The position numbers and the translations under genes were made by a program. From CAZSMC01 sp964607755 (GTDB lineage Bacteria; Zhuqueibacterota; Zhuqueibacteria; Residuimicrobiales; Krinioviventaceae), in contig CAZSMC010000014.1 of NCBI GenBank assembly GCA_964607755.1, forward strand, positions 11,293 to 75,292: 64,000 nt of DNA. Direction: 5' to 3'. Shown here piece by piece: positions 52,900 through 62,660 of this stretch; within the stretch, counting starts at the first letter, position 1, and the number at the start of each line of letters is the position of its first letter. The notes under the pieces are model-generated. The model was given only the letters and a program-made list of their open reading frames with translations. It was not told the DNA's origin and ran no database searches.

Positions 52900-52923
52900 A
52901 CCAAATTTGGTAAAAGATTTCAA
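52900..52923 (+). repeat. Dispersed 24-base repeat, second copy
   Basis: This element (ACCAAATTTGGTAAAAGATT and following four bases) differs from 45862-45885 at two positions. Its core CCAAATTTGG is a palindrome. It lies in the 357-base gap 52773-53129, which otherwise shows no gene. The meaning is unclear: promoter part, regulator site or remnant of a mobile element. Confidence 0.5.
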
Positions 52924-53129
52924 ACTTTTTTAGTTTCGGCTTGTACGAGTTGGGGATTATAGTCCTGGCGGATAGACTGACAAGAAGAAACATTGACTCT
53001 CACATATAACATCTGTTTTGGTTACTTTTATGATTCTCTATTCTTTTATCGCTATTTTCTATCACTTTTTTCTTGCATTTATATGATATTTCATTAAATT
53101 AGCAGACAAAATTGTAGGGAGGATCAAAA

Positions 53130-53501
53130 ATGCCAGAGACCATAGAAAAACCATTACGCGATGTATTAGGTGAAGAAGCCTCGGACAGCCTGGTTCGTTT
53201 TGTGGATCAAAAACTTGATCAACGGAAACACGAGATGTTGGAATTTATCGAGGAAAAATTTGAGCGGCGACTGGCCGAAGAACTTGGCAAAGTGAATGTG
53301 AATATTGCCAATCTAGAACAGAGACTGGATAATCGAATCACAGTTGAGATTTCCAAAATCAACGAACGCATCACAGATGAGATTGCTGGTGTTAAAAATC
53401 AAATATCGGATACCCGCGCCGATCTCATCAAATGGATGTTCATTTTCTGGATCGGCCAGGTAGGGGCGCTGTTAGGGATTTTGTTTGCGTTTTTCAAGTA
53501 G
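53130..53501 (+). CDS. Coiled-coil protein with C-terminal membrane anchor
   Basis: The 123-residue protein is almost wholly charged helix with heptad pattern (about 20-100: EFIEEKFERRLAEELGKVNV, EISKINERITDEIAGVKNQI). It ends with a single membrane helix (WMFIFWIGQVGALLGILFAF). Similar short coiled-coil/membrane proteins, of DUF1640 kind, occur widely next to mobile or orphan genes. Function unknown. The AGGGAGG ribosome site is strong. Confidence 0.75.
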   Translation: MPETIEKPLRDVLGEEASDSLVRFVDQKLDQRKHEMLEFIEEKFERRLAEELGKVNVNIANLEQRLDNRITVEISKINERITDEIAGVKNQISDTRADLIKWMFIFWIGQVGALLGILFAFFK

Positions 53502-53598
53502 TAGGGTGGGTTGTTCATAATTCATTGTCTAATCATAAAATAACATATCCAGTGTTTCTGTGCAAATATCGAGTAAACTTGTCATGAACCCACCCTAC
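53501..53598. repeat. MITE-like palindromic element
   Basis: GTAGGGTGGGTT (53501-53512) and AACCCACCCTAC (53587-53598) are perfect inverted 12-mers separated by 74 AT-rich bases. This end sequence is common to small non-autonomous repeats in many bacterial genomes. The left end overlaps the stop of the coiled-coil gene. No transposase is present. Confidence 0.65.
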
Positions 53599-53660
53599 GA
53601 GTTTTTAAAGGATGAATCGTTATAAAGAACACGAGCAGGTTGCGTCCAGTCAGAATGTCA

Positions 53661-54480
53661 TCATTCCAAAAACAGTTCAATCACCGGCACAACAACATCC
53701 GGTTTTCGCACAGGCAAGCGCAGCGACAATGTGCTTTCTGTAAAACCTTTTTCTTTAGCCATCCACGCGCTTTGTTTGTTGGCGATGTTGATCTCCGAAG
53801 CATCGTTTAACAGTTGAGCGTATTTGACTTTGCCGTCCTCGCCCGGATAGGAAAAGTCGAGGAACAGCACATCAATTTGGCCAAAATCGGTGAAAAGTTC
53901 GCGAACCTGATTGCGCACATACTCGGCGTAAACAGTCATGTCGCGCTCTTGATTTGTAGCGCGCATTTCTTCATTGTCGCGCATCGGATGCAGGCGATCG
54001 ATGGTGAATTCCGGGTGATGCCAATCGATCAGCGAATAATAAAATCCAACTCGGATGCCTTCAATGCGGAACGCCTCTACCATTGGCTTTAATAAACTTT
54101 TTTTATACAGCGTATTGTTAACTTTCCGTATATTCGGAATCCCACAAACAAAATCCTTCGTGATGTTTTGCAGTAACGACAAAATACTTCATTCCCGCTT
54201 TTTTGGCTGCTTTTGCCCATGCAGTCGGATTGAACAAATCCGGATTCCACAAGTCAAAATATTTTTGGTACTCCTCGTTGGAAATGCGTTCGTGGTGTCT
54301 CACCCATTCGTGACGTGCCGGCATGGCATACAAACCACAAGGAATAAACATGCCAAAACGCGCATCTGTCCACCAGGACATTCGTTCGGCTTTCTCTTCA
54401 GGTGTTTCTGACCATTCGGCATTCAAAGCGATAGGGGTTAAAAGAATGCAGCAAAGCAGAAAGGACAAAAAGGTTTGCAT
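53661..54480 (-). pseudogene. GH29 alpha-L-fucosidase with frameshift and internal deletion
   Basis: The first frame (54480 to 54118) has a signal peptide and the family start: WWTDARFGMFIPCGLY, YFDLWNPDLFNPTAWAKAAK and KYFVVTAKHHEGFCLWDSEY, then a stop after TES. An overlapping frame continues with LLKPMVEAFRIEGIRVGFYY, SLIDWHHPEF and VLFLDFSYPG, which holds the nucleophile Asp. Near base 53830 the text jumps to KVKYAQLLNDASEI ... PVIELFLE, the C-terminal beta domain of the family. So one frameshift and a loss of roughly 200 or more residues have destroyed the gene. A normal enzyme is 430-500 residues. Confidence 0.85.
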
Positions 54481-54566
54481 AAAAACCTCCGTTCAAAAAT
54501 AAAACCGACATCGTTTCTTCGGTCAAGAATTGACATGATTGCATTGCAGATGAAATAGAGATGTTT

Positions 54567-54630
54567 AAAAAGGGTGACGCAAGTAACAGATCATTTGTCA
54601 CATCTGTTTTGTATGCATCACCCTTTTTTT
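54567..54630. terminator. Strong two-stem bidirectional terminator
   Basis: An outer stem of 15 bases (54567-54581 with 54614-54628, one G-U or mismatch) encloses a perfect inner stem AACAGAT/ATCTGTT (54585-54591 with 54602-54608), with A-run and T-run flanks. It ends the Gfo-isomerase transcript before the broken fucosidase. Confidence 0.9.
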
Positions 54631-54683
54631 AATCATTCAAAATAAACGGCGTCCGGGAATTTGAATAACACGCTCCAAACACA

Positions 54684-55676
54684 TCACTTTGAAAACGCTT
54701 CGTCGAAAACGCCAGCCGGTACTTCATAGTTAAATTTTTGCAGGAATTCGCAAGCGTCTTTGGCGCCAAATTCGCGGTCCATACCGGCATCTTCCCATTC
54801 AACTGAAAACGGGCCGTCATAACCGGTAAAATGCAGAGCGCGGACAATGCCTTCAAAATCCACATCACCGCGTCCCAGGGAACGGAAATCCCACCCACGA
54901 CCAGGCTCGCCAAAGTTGAGATGCGAACTGAGAATGCCGCTGGTGCCGTCGAGTGTTACCGCGGCATCTTTCATGTGAACGTGGTAAATCCTGTCGCCAA
55001 ATTCTTCAATAAATTTCACCGGATTGATGCCCTGCCACTGCAGGTGACTGGGATCAAAATTGAAACCAAAAGATTCGCGGTCGCCAATGACCTCTAAAAT
55101 TTTACGAGTGGTGACAATGTCATAAGCGATTTCTGTGGGATGAACTTCAAGGGCAAATTTCACATCGTTCTCTTCGAACACATCCAGAATCGGATTGAAT
55201 GTGTCTGCAAAAAACTGATAACCTTTTTCAATTTCTTTCATATCGTTTGGCGGAAAAGAATACAGCATGTGCCAGATCGGTGAGCCGGTAAAACCGTTCA
55301 CCACTTTGAGTCCCATATTTTTCGCTGCTTTGGCCGCCGCTTTCATGGAATCGATACCAAACTGACGTTTTTTCTCTGGATCGCCGGCATACTCATCCGG
55401 CACAAAAGCGTCGGAACGCGAATCATTGTTAGGATCACAAACCAATTGACCTGCCAGATGGTTACTGATCGACCACACCTTTAATCCATATTTACCCAGC
55501 AAATCATGTTTTGCTTTACAGTACTCTTTGTCCTTGGCGCCTTTAAAGACATCAAAGTGATCGCCCCAGCAGCACAGTTCAAGGCCGTCATAGCCAAACT
55601 CTTTGGCTTTTTGGCACATGGTTTCTATCGGTAGATCGGCCCACTGGCCGGTAAACAAAGTGATTGGATGAGCCAT
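54684..55676 (-). CDS. Sugar phosphate isomerase/epimerase (xylose isomerase-like TIM barrel)
   Basis: The 330-residue protein lacks a signal and has the AP-endonuclease 2-type barrel: FTGQWADLPIETMCQKAKEF, GYDGLELCCWGDHFDVF, VKFALEVHPTEIAYD, FGFNFDPSHLQWQG, HVHMKDAAV and FSVEWEDAGMDRE. The metal ligands are the Glu, Asp/His and final Glu of these strands. Substrate unknown, probably a sugar. It shares an operon with the Gfo gene (42-base gap) and ends at a strong terminator. Confidence 0.9.
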   Translation of the reverse strand: MAHPITLFTGQWADLPIETMCQKAKEFGYDGLELCCWGDHFDVFKGAKDKEYCKAKHDLLGKYGLKVWSISNHLAGQLVCDPNNDSRSDAFVPDEYAGDPEKKRQFGIDSMKAAAKAAKNMGLKVVNGFTGSPIWHMLYSFPPNDMKEIEKGYQFFADTFNPILDVFEENDVKFALEVHPTEIAYDIVTTRKILEVIGDRESFGFNFDPSHLQWQGINPVKFIEEFGDRIYHVHMKDAAVTLDGTSGILSSHLNFGEPGRGWDFRSLGRGDVDFEGIVRALHFTGYDGPFSVEWEDAGMDREFGAKDACEFLQKFNYEVPAGVFDEAFSK

Positions 55677-55718
55677 AATATCCTCCTGTTAATCAAAGTT
55701 TTGTGTTTCATTTCTCAT

Positions 55719-56909
55719 TTATTTTACCAGGGATGTCCACTTGCTCTTGCTCCTGTGGCTTTCAACAGCCGTTGCAATAAACTGCATACCGCGCAATCCT
55801 TCTTCATATTTTGGGAATTCAAGCTCAAGTTCAGTGGGTTTGCGCCCCATAATGTTTGCGCGTATGGTGTCCATGATATTCATATAAATATTGGCAAAAG
55901 CTTCGTAAAATGCCTCGGGATGTCCCGGAGGAATACGTGAGGCGCGCAACGACGATTCGCCGAGATAACCATTATTGCGGCTGAGAATTTGAGCAGGTTC
56001 TCCCGGTTTGAAATAATACAGATAATTCGGATTTTCTTGAACCCAGCGCAAGCCGCCCTCGGTTCCGAATACCCGGAAATTGAAACCGTTTTCATTCCCG
56101 GTTGAAATTTGCGACGCAGAGAGGATGCCCCGTGCGCCGTTTGTGTAATGCACCAGCACGTTGCAGTCATCGTCCAGTTGGCGGCCTTTGGCAAAAATGG
56201 TGAGATCGGCGCACAACTCTTCGATTTCCACATCCGCAACGTAATTGGCCATATTTTCAGCGTGCGTACAGATGTCGCCCAGAGCGCCGCCAGCACCGGC
56301 CTGTTTGGGATCAGTTCGCCAGATTGCCTGTTTAACACCTTGTTCTTCCAGGCGGGTGATCAGCCAGTCTTGCGGAAACTCGACCATCACTTTTTGGATT
56401 TTGCCAAGCTGGCCGGATTTTACCATGTGGCGGGCTTGACGAACCATGGGATAACCGGTATAATTGTAAGTGACAGCAAATACTTTACCTGACTTTTTTA
56501 CAATATCGCCCAGCTTGTGAGCTTCGTCCAGATCAAATGTCATGGGTTTGTCAGTGACGACATTAAATCCGGCCTCGAGAAAGGTTTTGATAATTGGATA
56601 GTGAAGATGGTTCGGAGTGACGACACTGACGAAATCAAGCTTCTCGTCGTCAGGTTTAGCAGCTTCTGCTTCTGCCATCTCTTGATAGCTGCCGTACACT
56701 CTGTTCGGATCGAGAAACAAATCCTCGCCAGAAGCTTTAGACTTTTCTGGCGTTGATGAAAAACAGCCGGCAACGATCTCGGCATCGCCATCGAACTGAG
56801 CTGCTGCGCGATGCACAGCGCCGATAAAGGCATCGCGACCGCCGCCTACCATTCCAAAACGTAACTTGCGGTTAAACGTGACTTGTTTAGATTTTCCTTC
56901 AATAGCCAT
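55719..56909 (-). CDS. Gfo/Idh/MocA-family oxidoreductase
   Basis: GGAGG ahead of the ATG at 56909 sets the start (396 residues). Motifs are RFGMVGGGRDAFIGAVHR (dinucleotide domain), VVTPNHLHYPI, FNVVTDKPMTFDLDEAHKLG with the catalytic Lys, and GGALGDICTHAENMANYV. The length and the last motif suggest the subgroup that works with isomerase/epimerase partners on cyclitols or 3-keto sugars. It is the promoter-proximal gene of a two-gene operon. Confidence 0.91.
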   Translation of the reverse strand: MAIEGKSKQVTFNRKLRFGMVGGGRDAFIGAVHRAAAQFDGDAEIVAGCFSSTPEKSKASGEDLFLDPNRVYGSYQEMAEAEAAKPDDEKLDFVSVVTPNHLHYPIIKTFLEAGFNVVTDKPMTFDLDEAHKLGDIVKKSGKVFAVTYNYTGYPMVRQARHMVKSGQLGKIQKVMVEFPQDWLITRLEEQGVKQAIWRTDPKQAGAGGALGDICTHAENMANYVADVEIEELCADLTIFAKGRQLDDDCNVLVHYTNGARGILSASQISTGNENGFNFRVFGTEGGLRWVQENPNYLYYFKPGEPAQILSRNNGYLGESSLRASRIPPGHPEAFYEAFANIYMNIMDTIRANIMGRKPTELELEFPKYEEGLRGMQFIATAVESHRSKSKWTSLVK

Positions 56910-57449
56910 GGTGTCCTCCAATGTTTAAGATTGGAAAGGTTTGATAAATGGGGATATTCAATACCAAAAACTATGTAATCTTGATGAAATTATCAAGGAG
57001 AATAAAAGGTTATTCAAGGTCTTTAAGAAAAATGAGTTGCATTTTTATTAAAGCCACTGATTTGTCCGATCGACACTGCTATTAAAAACATCATTTTGAA
57101 TCTTGCCCCAACAATATGCCTGCGGAAGAAAGCCTAATGAGAAACGACGCTCAAATGTATAACAGCATTGCTATGTATTGCTCTTTATAACTCCATTTCA
57201 ATCCTGATGAACGTATCCAAAACGACTTCATTCCGGGAATACAGAGCATAACCACATGAATTCTGCAGCGATTATAGTCGTCCACAGCCGAAGTCTGGAC
57301 GAGACTAATCCCAAAGTAACGAAACTGTGCATCAGTGAAAATCAGTGTTAATCAGTGGCACATTCAAATTTTTGGCAGAGAAAGTGCGAAAAATACAGAA
57401 ATAATCTCTATTCTTCGCCCTTGAATGACTTGTAGGAAACATATGTCAT
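56910..57449. other. Intergenic region with short tandem repeats
   Basis: This 540-base stretch has no convincing gene. ATCAGTG occurs three times with a 10-base period (57331-57357). CGTCCA/TGGACG at about 57278-57301 forms a short hairpin. Decamer repeats of the CACTGATT kind are frequent between genes in many bacterial phyla. Confidence 0.55.
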
Positions 57450-59540
57450 TTAGTTTAAGCCGCGTCGTTCCAAAAGCGGTTCTATTTTCGGTTCTTTGCC
57501 GCGAAAACGCTTATACAGCGTCATTTCTTTTTCAGAACTGCCTCGCGATAAGATATGGTCCCGGAACGAAGTGGCTGTTTGCTGGTCAAACAAACCGGCT
57601 TGTTTGAACGCCTCGAATGCATCGGCGTCCAACACTTCAGCCCAAATATAGCTATAATATCCGGACGAATAACCGCCGGCAAAAATGTGCAAAAAATATG
57701 TGCTTCGGTAACGGGGGATAATTTCATCGATAAGGCCAATGCAGTTCATAGACTTTTGCTCAAACTCGTTGGCTGAAATTTTGGCCGGTTTTCTCAGGGT
57801 ATGATAATCCATATCTAAAAAAGAAGCAGCCAGATATTCAACCGTCTTGAATCCCTGGTTGAAATGCTGACTTTTTTGCAGCTTGTCGACAAATTCAGGG
57901 GGAATCGGCTCGTCAGTTTTGTAATGCCGGGCATAAAATTTCAACACCTCCGGCTCGGCAGCCCAGTTTTCCATGATCTGGGATGGCAGTTCAACAAAAT
58001 CACGTGCCACAGACGTGCATGTCACCCGCGGATACGTGCCATCAGAAAGCAGATTGTGCAGCGCGTGTCCGAACTCGTGGAAAAAAGTCAGTACATTATC
58101 ATAACTGAGTAACGAAGGCATTTCTTTTGTTGGTTGCTGAAAGTTGGTCACTATAGAGACAATCGGTGCGATTCGCTTGCCGTTTTTGCGAACTTGTTTT
58201 CGGTAAATTGTGCACCAGGCGCCACCGCTTTTGCTTGGGCGTGTATAATAGTCCATATACAAAACGCCAAGAAAAGAATCATCCGCATCCCTGACTTCCC
58301 AGGCTTCCACATCTTTGTGATAGACCGGAACATCGTGCCGCTGGATAAAACGCAATCCATAAAGCTTTCCCGCCACATCAAACACACCGTCGCGGACATT
58401 TTTCAGCGAAAAGTATGGTTTAAGTTTTTCTTCGCTCAAAGCATATTTCTCCTGACGCACTTTTTCAGCATAGAACCACCAATCCCAGGGCTGAAGCTGG
58501 AAATCTCCGCCCTGGCGGTCAATCATGTCCTGCATATCTGAAGCTTCCTGTTTTGCCACAGTTAAAGCTGCGTCCCACAATTTGTTCAACAACTCGTAAA
58601 CCGCTTTGGGTTTTTGAGCCATATTGCGTTCAAGAACATAATCGGCATGAGTTTCATAACCCAGTAGTTGCGCCCGCTGTATTCTCAAGTTAACAATCTC
58701 ATTAATCAATGCTTTGTTATCATTTTTATTATTATTGTCACCTCGTTGCATCACAGCTTTATACAGCTTTTCGCGCAATTTACGGTTTTCGGAATACTGC
58801 AGAAAGGGAATCCAGCTCGGTTTGTGAAGCGTAAAAACCCAAAAGTCTTTTTTGCCGGCTCGCTCTGCTGCCTCGGCTGCGGAATCGATAAGCCACTGCG
58901 GCAATCCGGCCAAGTCTTCCTTTTTATCAATAATCAATTGAAAATCGTTGGTTTCAGCCAAAACATTATCGCCAAACTGTAATGTCGCCAGCGTCATTTC
59001 TTCATTAATCGCTTTGAGTTTTTCTTTTTCATCTGCTGATAAATTGGCGCCGTTTCGAACAAAATCTTTGTAAATTTTATCGAGCACAGTTTTTTGTTCG
59101 GTGGTTAAATCCAGTTGGTCGCACCTGTCATACACAGCTTTGACGCGGGCGAAAAGATCGGCGTTTAAAATAATCTCATCGTCGTGCCGGGACAACATGG
59201 GCGAGACTTTTTTAGCGATCTTTTGCATCTCATCATTTGTAAAAGCGGATTTGAGGTTGAAGAAAATATGTTTGATAGCCGTAAGGCGTTCGCCGCTAAA
59301 ATCCAGAGCCGCAATGGTATTTTTGAATGCCGGCCTGTCTTCATTGACAATAATCGCCTCGATCTCTGAGTTATGTTCATCAATCGCCGCTTCAAAAGCT
59401 GGCAAATAATCGTCAACTTTTATTTTGTCAAAAGGCGGAACATGAAACGGTGTATCAAAAAAAGCTAACAATGGATTCTCCTGAGCTTCCAAACTTGTCG
59501 ATAGAAGTATAAATAAAATGTACAGGATATAGATTTTCAT
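57450..59540 (-). CDS. dcp: M3-family peptidyl-dipeptidase/oligopeptidase, exported
   Basis: The 696-residue protein has a Sec signal (1-19) ending in LEAQE. The M3 zinc motif FFHEFGHALHNLLSDG lies near residue 487; the third ligand Glu is expected in the following helix (PSQIMENWAAEPE). Substrate-binding Tyr/Gly sequence GGYSSGYYSYIWAEVLDADAF near the C-terminus is present in parts. It should cut dipeptides from short peptides in the periplasm. Length matches Dcp. Confidence 0.93.
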   Translation of the reverse strand: MKIYILYILFILLSTSLEAQENPLLAFFDTPFHVPPFDKIKVDDYLPAFEAAIDEHNSEIEAIIVNEDRPAFKNTIAALDFSGERLTAIKHIFFNLKSAFTNDEMQKIAKKVSPMLSRHDDEIILNADLFARVKAVYDRCDQLDLTTEQKTVLDKIYKDFVRNGANLSADEKEKLKAINEEMTLATLQFGDNVLAETNDFQLIIDKKEDLAGLPQWLIDSAAEAAERAGKKDFWVFTLHKPSWIPFLQYSENRKLREKLYKAVMQRGDNNNKNDNKALINEIVNLRIQRAQLLGYETHADYVLERNMAQKPKAVYELLNKLWDAALTVAKQEASDMQDMIDRQGGDFQLQPWDWWFYAEKVRQEKYALSEEKLKPYFSLKNVRDGVFDVAGKLYGLRFIQRHDVPVYHKDVEAWEVRDADDSFLGVLYMDYYTRPSKSGGAWCTIYRKQVRKNGKRIAPIVSIVTNFQQPTKEMPSLLSYDNVLTFFHEFGHALHNLLSDGTYPRVTCTSVARDFVELPSQIMENWAAEPEVLKFYARHYKTDEPIPPEFVDKLQKSQHFNQGFKTVEYLAASFLDMDYHTLRKPAKISANEFEQKSMNCIGLIDEIIPRYRSTYFLHIFAGGYSSGYYSYIWAEVLDADAFEAFKQAGLFDQQTATSFRDHILSRGSSEKEMTLYKRFRGKEPKIEPLLERRGLN

Positions 59541-59770
59541 ACCTTTTCCTTTCTAAAACTCGTTTCGATGGTGTGTCCAGTCTGTTTGACTTTGACATTT
59601 TCATAATTTTGGATTGAAGGTTATACAACTTTTCCATAAATCAATATAAATGACAGTGGAAAAAATAGCAAGTTTTATTACTCATTTTCTACATGAAGTT
59701 ATTTTTTATTTGTATTGCATTTCAGGGCAACATTTGATATTTTTCATATTCTCAAAAATGCGAGAGAATA

Positions 59771-62602
59771 ATGGCAAAAATTACTCACAAATTCATTCCC
59801 TTTACAGAATCTGTCATACAAACCGTGATTGCCGGAGAACCGTTGGAAGGCACGCTGTTTGTCTTGCCGAATGAAAGCAGTTGCCGGGCCGCCATCCGTG
59901 CTTTTCAATGCAGGTGGCAATTTGAAAACGTGCGTTTTATTACTATGGAAGACCTAAAACAGGCGCTGTTCGTTTCTGACAAACCGGTGCTCAAAGAAGA
60001 AAAGCGGACTCTGGCATTTTACTGTTCTTTAACTAAAAACGATAAAGACGCGCTGCAAATCAGTCATTATTTTCAATCGGTTGAACCTGCACATCGATTT
60101 TTTGATTTATGGCAAGAGTTCAATGAAGAACTGGTTGATGAATCCATCTCTGCAGACGTTTTTCAAGACACCGAATGGGTGGGGTGGCAGGCGGAGATGT
60201 ATGCGCGTTTTCAAAAAATTAAACGCCAGTACAAACAGTTCATCCATGAAAAAGATTATACGGATATCATATTTGAGTATAAACCGGAAAATATCGATTT
60301 CCGGTTTATCCATGATTGTGCCCGCGTGGTTTTTGTCAATCAATTTTATTATACCAGGCTGGAAAAAACGATCATCAAACAATTTGTCAACCGCGGAACA
60401 CCGGTCACGGTTTATTTTCAGTTACCAGAACATCTGGTGGACACCAAAACCCTGGATATCAAACCATTTAGCTTGAACGAGCTCGGAGCCGGGCGTACTG
60501 AAAAAATATCAGTTTTTGAGTGCAGCAATGACTTTAATCAATTCACCATGCTATTGCAGCGCATCAATGAAGAAAAGATCCGCACTGTTGTCGATTCTTC
60601 ATTTTTTCAGAGTCCCTACCGTTACATGCTATCGCCGGCTCGCTTTAACGTCGGCCGTTTCACACCGATGAGCGATACACCCATTTATCATTTTTTTTAT
60701 ACCACGCTCGATCTGCTCAACTCTATGAGCTACGAACGGTCACGCCGCAAAACATTGCTGCCAATTGAGAATCTATTGAATGCCGTTGTTAATCATCACT
60801 TTTGTGATTATTTTTCCAAAAAGCCGCAGGCGAAAGAACGGACATTGGCGTTTCTGTACAAGCTTGTGGATGATGATGTCAAATACATTGACATTGAAGG
60901 CGAATTTCTTAGGCTGTACGGACACAACCAGGAAACGTCGCTTCTGGAGTCGATTATAGATTTTACAAAAAGTGTGTTGCATATCCAGAACATTGACTCG
61001 CTTGTCAAATTTATTGATCATCCGGAGGGTATAATAATCCGGGACATTATTCCGGCTGATGAACCGGAATGGATTGACATGCTGGAAAATTTTTACCGAA
61101 CTCTTGCAGATTTTGCCGCCATCGAAAAGCTTCAGCTTGTTGATAATTGGGCATTGCTTTTTAGCCATAATTCGAGCACAAACAAGTTACAGACAGCAGC
61201 CGGCGTGCTTCGATTGTTTGTGGAATATCTGAAACCGAAACGCATTCCGCGGACACTGTCAGCGGATCAACCGCTTGTGGATATTAAAACCTTGCTGGAC
61301 ACCCGCAATATGGATTATCAGCAGGTTCTTTTAAATAATGTGATCGAAGGCGAAATCCCGCTCGCAAGACAGACTCCATTTTTGTTCACTGAAAAGCAGC
61401 GTCAGCAGCTTGGCCTCAAGACGTATGACGACGTAAAATTGCGTGAAAAATATTATTTCATGCGACTCATGCTTACAACGCCACACGTGGAGGTTTTATC
61501 TCAGAAAAATATCGAGCAAAACATCGAGACAAGTTCTTTTCTGGAAGAAGTAAAACTATATAATGAAAATCTACTGCAGATGCATCCAAAGCAAGATGAA
61601 TTTTACGGGGATGTATATAAGGTCATGCTGCAATCCAATCAAACGCATTCTGTGAATGCTGATAAAATTAAAAATCCGGATTTTTACCAAATTCCGTTGC
61701 ATTATGAAAAAGATTTCCCGTCTCACAGCCACACTTTTTCCTACTATGCGCTTCATGAACTGTTGCAGCATCCATTTGCTTTCTTTATAAAGCACATGGC
61801 AAAACTCAATGATATCAATAAAAAGATCAAAACCGATTACTCGAACAAATTAATCGGTAATATCGTCCATGCTGCGTTTCATCGCATCTGGGAAGAACTT
61901 GTCGCCGATAAAGTCATGCCGCCAGTTGAAATTGATTTCAGCAACATCGACGCCAGTCTCATCGAAAGCGCGCTGGAAAAAACATGTAGAGAGCCTGAAT
62001 TTTACTTTAAATCACCGCATAATCACGCTCACCAATATTTCAACAAGATAATGCTGCCGCGCTTGCGTGATTGCATGTTGGCGTTTTTCCGGCAACTGTC
62101 TAATCAGGAATGGAGCAGAGAACCTTTGAATATTATTTCGGAAGAAGTGAAAGGAAAAGGTAGCGAGATTGAATGGCTAAAGTCTGATGAAAATGCAGCA
62201 GCGATTGCTGTCTATATCAATGGTCGGGCTGACTTGCAATTGAAATCCAGTTCTGACAACCGCATGTATATTTTCGATTATAAAACAGGTTCTTATGATA
62301 AAGAGCAGCTCATATTTTATGAGCTCTATTATTTATTGGCAGAACATCCTGAACGGGAACAGGAGATCAGTTCATTTTTTTATGATCTTTATGAAAAAAA
62401 ACTTGTTCCATTGCAACAGCTTAAACTGGAACGCAAAGCCCATCGGCACAAGAGTGAATATATTCAATGGTACCGCGAGTTGGTCCAGGCAGCGCTGCAC
62501 GATTTGAAACAGAACGGATATGGCATGCCGCAACAAAAAAGCAAAATGGACAAATGGCAGAATATCACGCGAGAGGATTTGTATGTTTCGAGAATAATGT
62601 AA
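59771..62602 (+). CDS. AddB-like PD-(D/E)XK nuclease protein
   Basis: The 943-residue protein follows the AddB/RexB layout: an N-terminal helicase-like part without an intact Walker A (GTLFVLPNESSCRAAIRAF), a long middle, and a C-terminal RecB-type nuclease. The nuclease motifs are NIVHAAFHRIWEEL (His), GRADLQL (Asp) and YIFDYKTGSYD (DYK). It is probably the B subunit of a double-strand-break resection complex. The A subunit with the active helicase is not adjacent: the next gene is a sugar isomerase. The start at 59771 has AGAGAATA upstream. Confidence 0.8.
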   Translation: MAKITHKFIPFTESVIQTVIAGEPLEGTLFVLPNESSCRAAIRAFQCRWQFENVRFITMEDLKQALFVSDKPVLKEEKRTLAFYCSLTKNDKDALQISHYFQSVEPAHRFFDLWQEFNEELVDESISADVFQDTEWVGWQAEMYARFQKIKRQYKQFIHEKDYTDIIFEYKPENIDFRFIHDCARVVFVNQFYYTRLEKTIIKQFVNRGTPVTVYFQLPEHLVDTKTLDIKPFSLNELGAGRTEKISVFECSNDFNQFTMLLQRINEEKIRTVVDSSFFQSPYRYMLSPARFNVGRFTPMSDTPIYHFFYTTLDLLNSMSYERSRRKTLLPIENLLNAVVNHHFCDYFSKKPQAKERTLAFLYKLVDDDVKYIDIEGEFLRLYGHNQETSLLESIIDFTKSVLHIQNIDSLVKFIDHPEGIIIRDIIPADEPEWIDMLENFYRTLADFAAIEKLQLVDNWALLFSHNSSTNKLQTAAGVLRLFVEYLKPKRIPRTLSADQPLVDIKTLLDTRNMDYQQVLLNNVIEGEIPLARQTPFLFTEKQRQQLGLKTYDDVKLREKYYFMRLMLTTPHVEVLSQKNIEQNIETSSFLEEVKLYNENLLQMHPKQDEFYGDVYKVMLQSNQTHSVNADKIKNPDFYQIPLHYEKDFPSHSHTFSYYALHELLQHPFAFFIKHMAKLNDINKKIKTDYSNKLIGNIVHAAFHRIWEELVADKVMPPVEIDFSNIDASLIESALEKTCREPEFYFKSPHNHAHQYFNKIMLPRLRDCMLAFFRQLSNQEWSREPLNIISEEVKGKGSEIEWLKSDENAAAIAVYINGRADLQLKSSSDNRMYIFDYKTGSYDKEQLIFYELYYLLAEHPEREQEISSFFYDLYEKKLVPLQQLKLERKAHRHKSEYIQWYRELVQAALHDLKQNGYGMPQQKSKMDKWQNITREDLYVSRIM

Positions 62603-62660
62603 ATTTGGCATACAGGTAATTGTTACAGATATCGCAATTTTATTAAAGAAAGGAGTATTC

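Noticed and set aside
57331..57357. CRISPR-like repeats
   Set aside because: Units of seven bases with three-base spacing cannot be a CRISPR array; no cas gene is present.
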